From positions 1 through 45,884 of the forward strand of contig NZ_JACWZY010000045.1 in NCBI RefSeq assembly GCF_014699005.1: a stretch of 45,884 bases of DNA. Direction: 5' to 3'. Both the position numbers and the translations under genes were made by a program. Below the pieces are notes generated by a model. That model saw only the letters and a program-made list of their open reading frames with translations. It ran no database searches and had not been told where the DNA came from. The number at the start of each line of letters is the position of its first letter. Position 1 is the stretch's first letter. Shown here piece after piece: positions 45,766-45,884 of the stretch. The DNA comes from Spirosoma profusum (lineage in GTDB: Bacteria > Bacteroidota > Bacteroidia > Cytophagales > Spirosomataceae).

Positions 45766-45797
45766 AAAAGGTCGTTGATACACATCAACGACCTTGT
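45766..45797 (-). terminator. Terminator of the rRNA operon
   Basis: Read on the minus strand, aaggtcgttgat and atcaacgacctt form a perfect 12-bp stem with a 4-base loop, followed by ttttct. It lies about 20 bp beyond the 3' end of the 5S rRNA. Confidence 0.88.
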
Positions 45798-45817
45798 TTC
45801 TACTTCAAGATCAACGG

Positions 45818-45884
45818 TGGCACCTACCTACTCTCCCACCTTTGACAGCAGTACCATCGGCAGTACGGGGCTTAACGGCTCTGT
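45818..45884 (-). rRNA. rrf: 5S ribosomal RNA, 3' part (cut by window edge)
   Basis: On the minus strand the final bases read ...gccgatggtactgc... and gtgggagagtaggt, then ggtgcca, the conserved 3' half of bacterial 5S rRNA. The 5' half is outside the window. The 23S and 16S genes are expected further to the right, and transcription runs leftward into the terminator at 45766. Confidence 0.92.

Overview
The window looks like chromosomal DNA of a Bacteroidota bacterium of the Cytophagales, most likely Spirosoma or a close relative. I infer this from the protein families: the Bacteroidota form of LptD, Wzi-type capsule proteins, a hybrid two-component system with fused AraC output, a fused alpha/beta ketoacid dehydrogenase E1, a stand-alone starch-synthase-like domain beside panC, a T9SS-type C-terminal tail, an ISAon1-type transposase remnant, and at least one good Bacteroidota-type promoter (TTG, 20 bp, TAnnTTTG). 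Base composition is near 50% GC with a marked excess of the pentamer ACGTA/TACGT. No species can be fixed without a database search.

Layout. 1-3.2 kb: the 3' part of an LptD-like outer-membrane protein, entering through an exact 15-bp tandem repeat, then a small coiled-coil protein. 3.35-8.0 kb: exopolysaccharide/capsule block with two Wzi paralogues flanking an undecaprenyl-phosphate sugar transferase. 8.1-12.2 kb: serine hydrolase lipoprotein, secreted alpha/beta esterase, prohibitin-like SPFH protein, DUF1573 protein. 12.4-17.3 kb: fused 2-oxoacid dehydrogenase E1, then nuoI (with a long repetitive FRPTMKP tail), nuoJ and nuoK. 17.3-24.2 kb: GT2 glycosyltransferase, cytosolic trehalase, a lipoprotein, a DUF1345 membrane protein, a 55-aa protein, a SpmA/SpmB-like fusion, and a VanX-type dipeptidase whose signal peptide is encoded by an inverted repeat.

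24.3-30.9 kb: an FN3-repeat secreted protein, a DUF433/DUF5615 toxin-antitoxin pair bracketed by a 28-bp copy of the panC 3' end, panC, a divergent starch-synthase-like gene, and glmS. 31.2-37.1 kb: Fsr-type MFS transporter, NTF2-like/PQQ-type sugar dehydrogenase fusion, 7TM-AraC regulator and a Tat-type carboxylesterase. 37.2-42.3 kb: a beheaded GH35/DUF5597 beta-galactosidase and an orphan HTCS sensor-regulator, which share a similar upstream element. 42.7-44.5 kb: a frameshifted FG-GAP/Ig-like surface protein. 44.7-45.65 kb: a decayed ISAon1-family transposase. 45.8 kb to the end: the 3' end of a 5S rRNA on the minus strand, with its terminator, so an rRNA operon lies to the right.

How the parts connect. 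The window is mostly cell-envelope and carbohydrate biology: LPS export, capsule or exopolysaccharide export and priming, UDP-amino-sugar supply (glmS), peptidoglycan dipeptide cleavage, trehalose breakdown, sugar oxidation and a glycan-sensing regulator that has apparently lost its target enzyme. The most unusual signals are the genome-style ACGTA enrichment and its abrupt drop in some genes, the panC-end duplication around the toxin-antitoxin pair, the repetitive NuoI tail, the repeat-derived signal peptide, and the shared 21-bp-spaced element upstream of the HTCS and the GH35 remnant. No complete new multi-gene defence or mobile system is visible.
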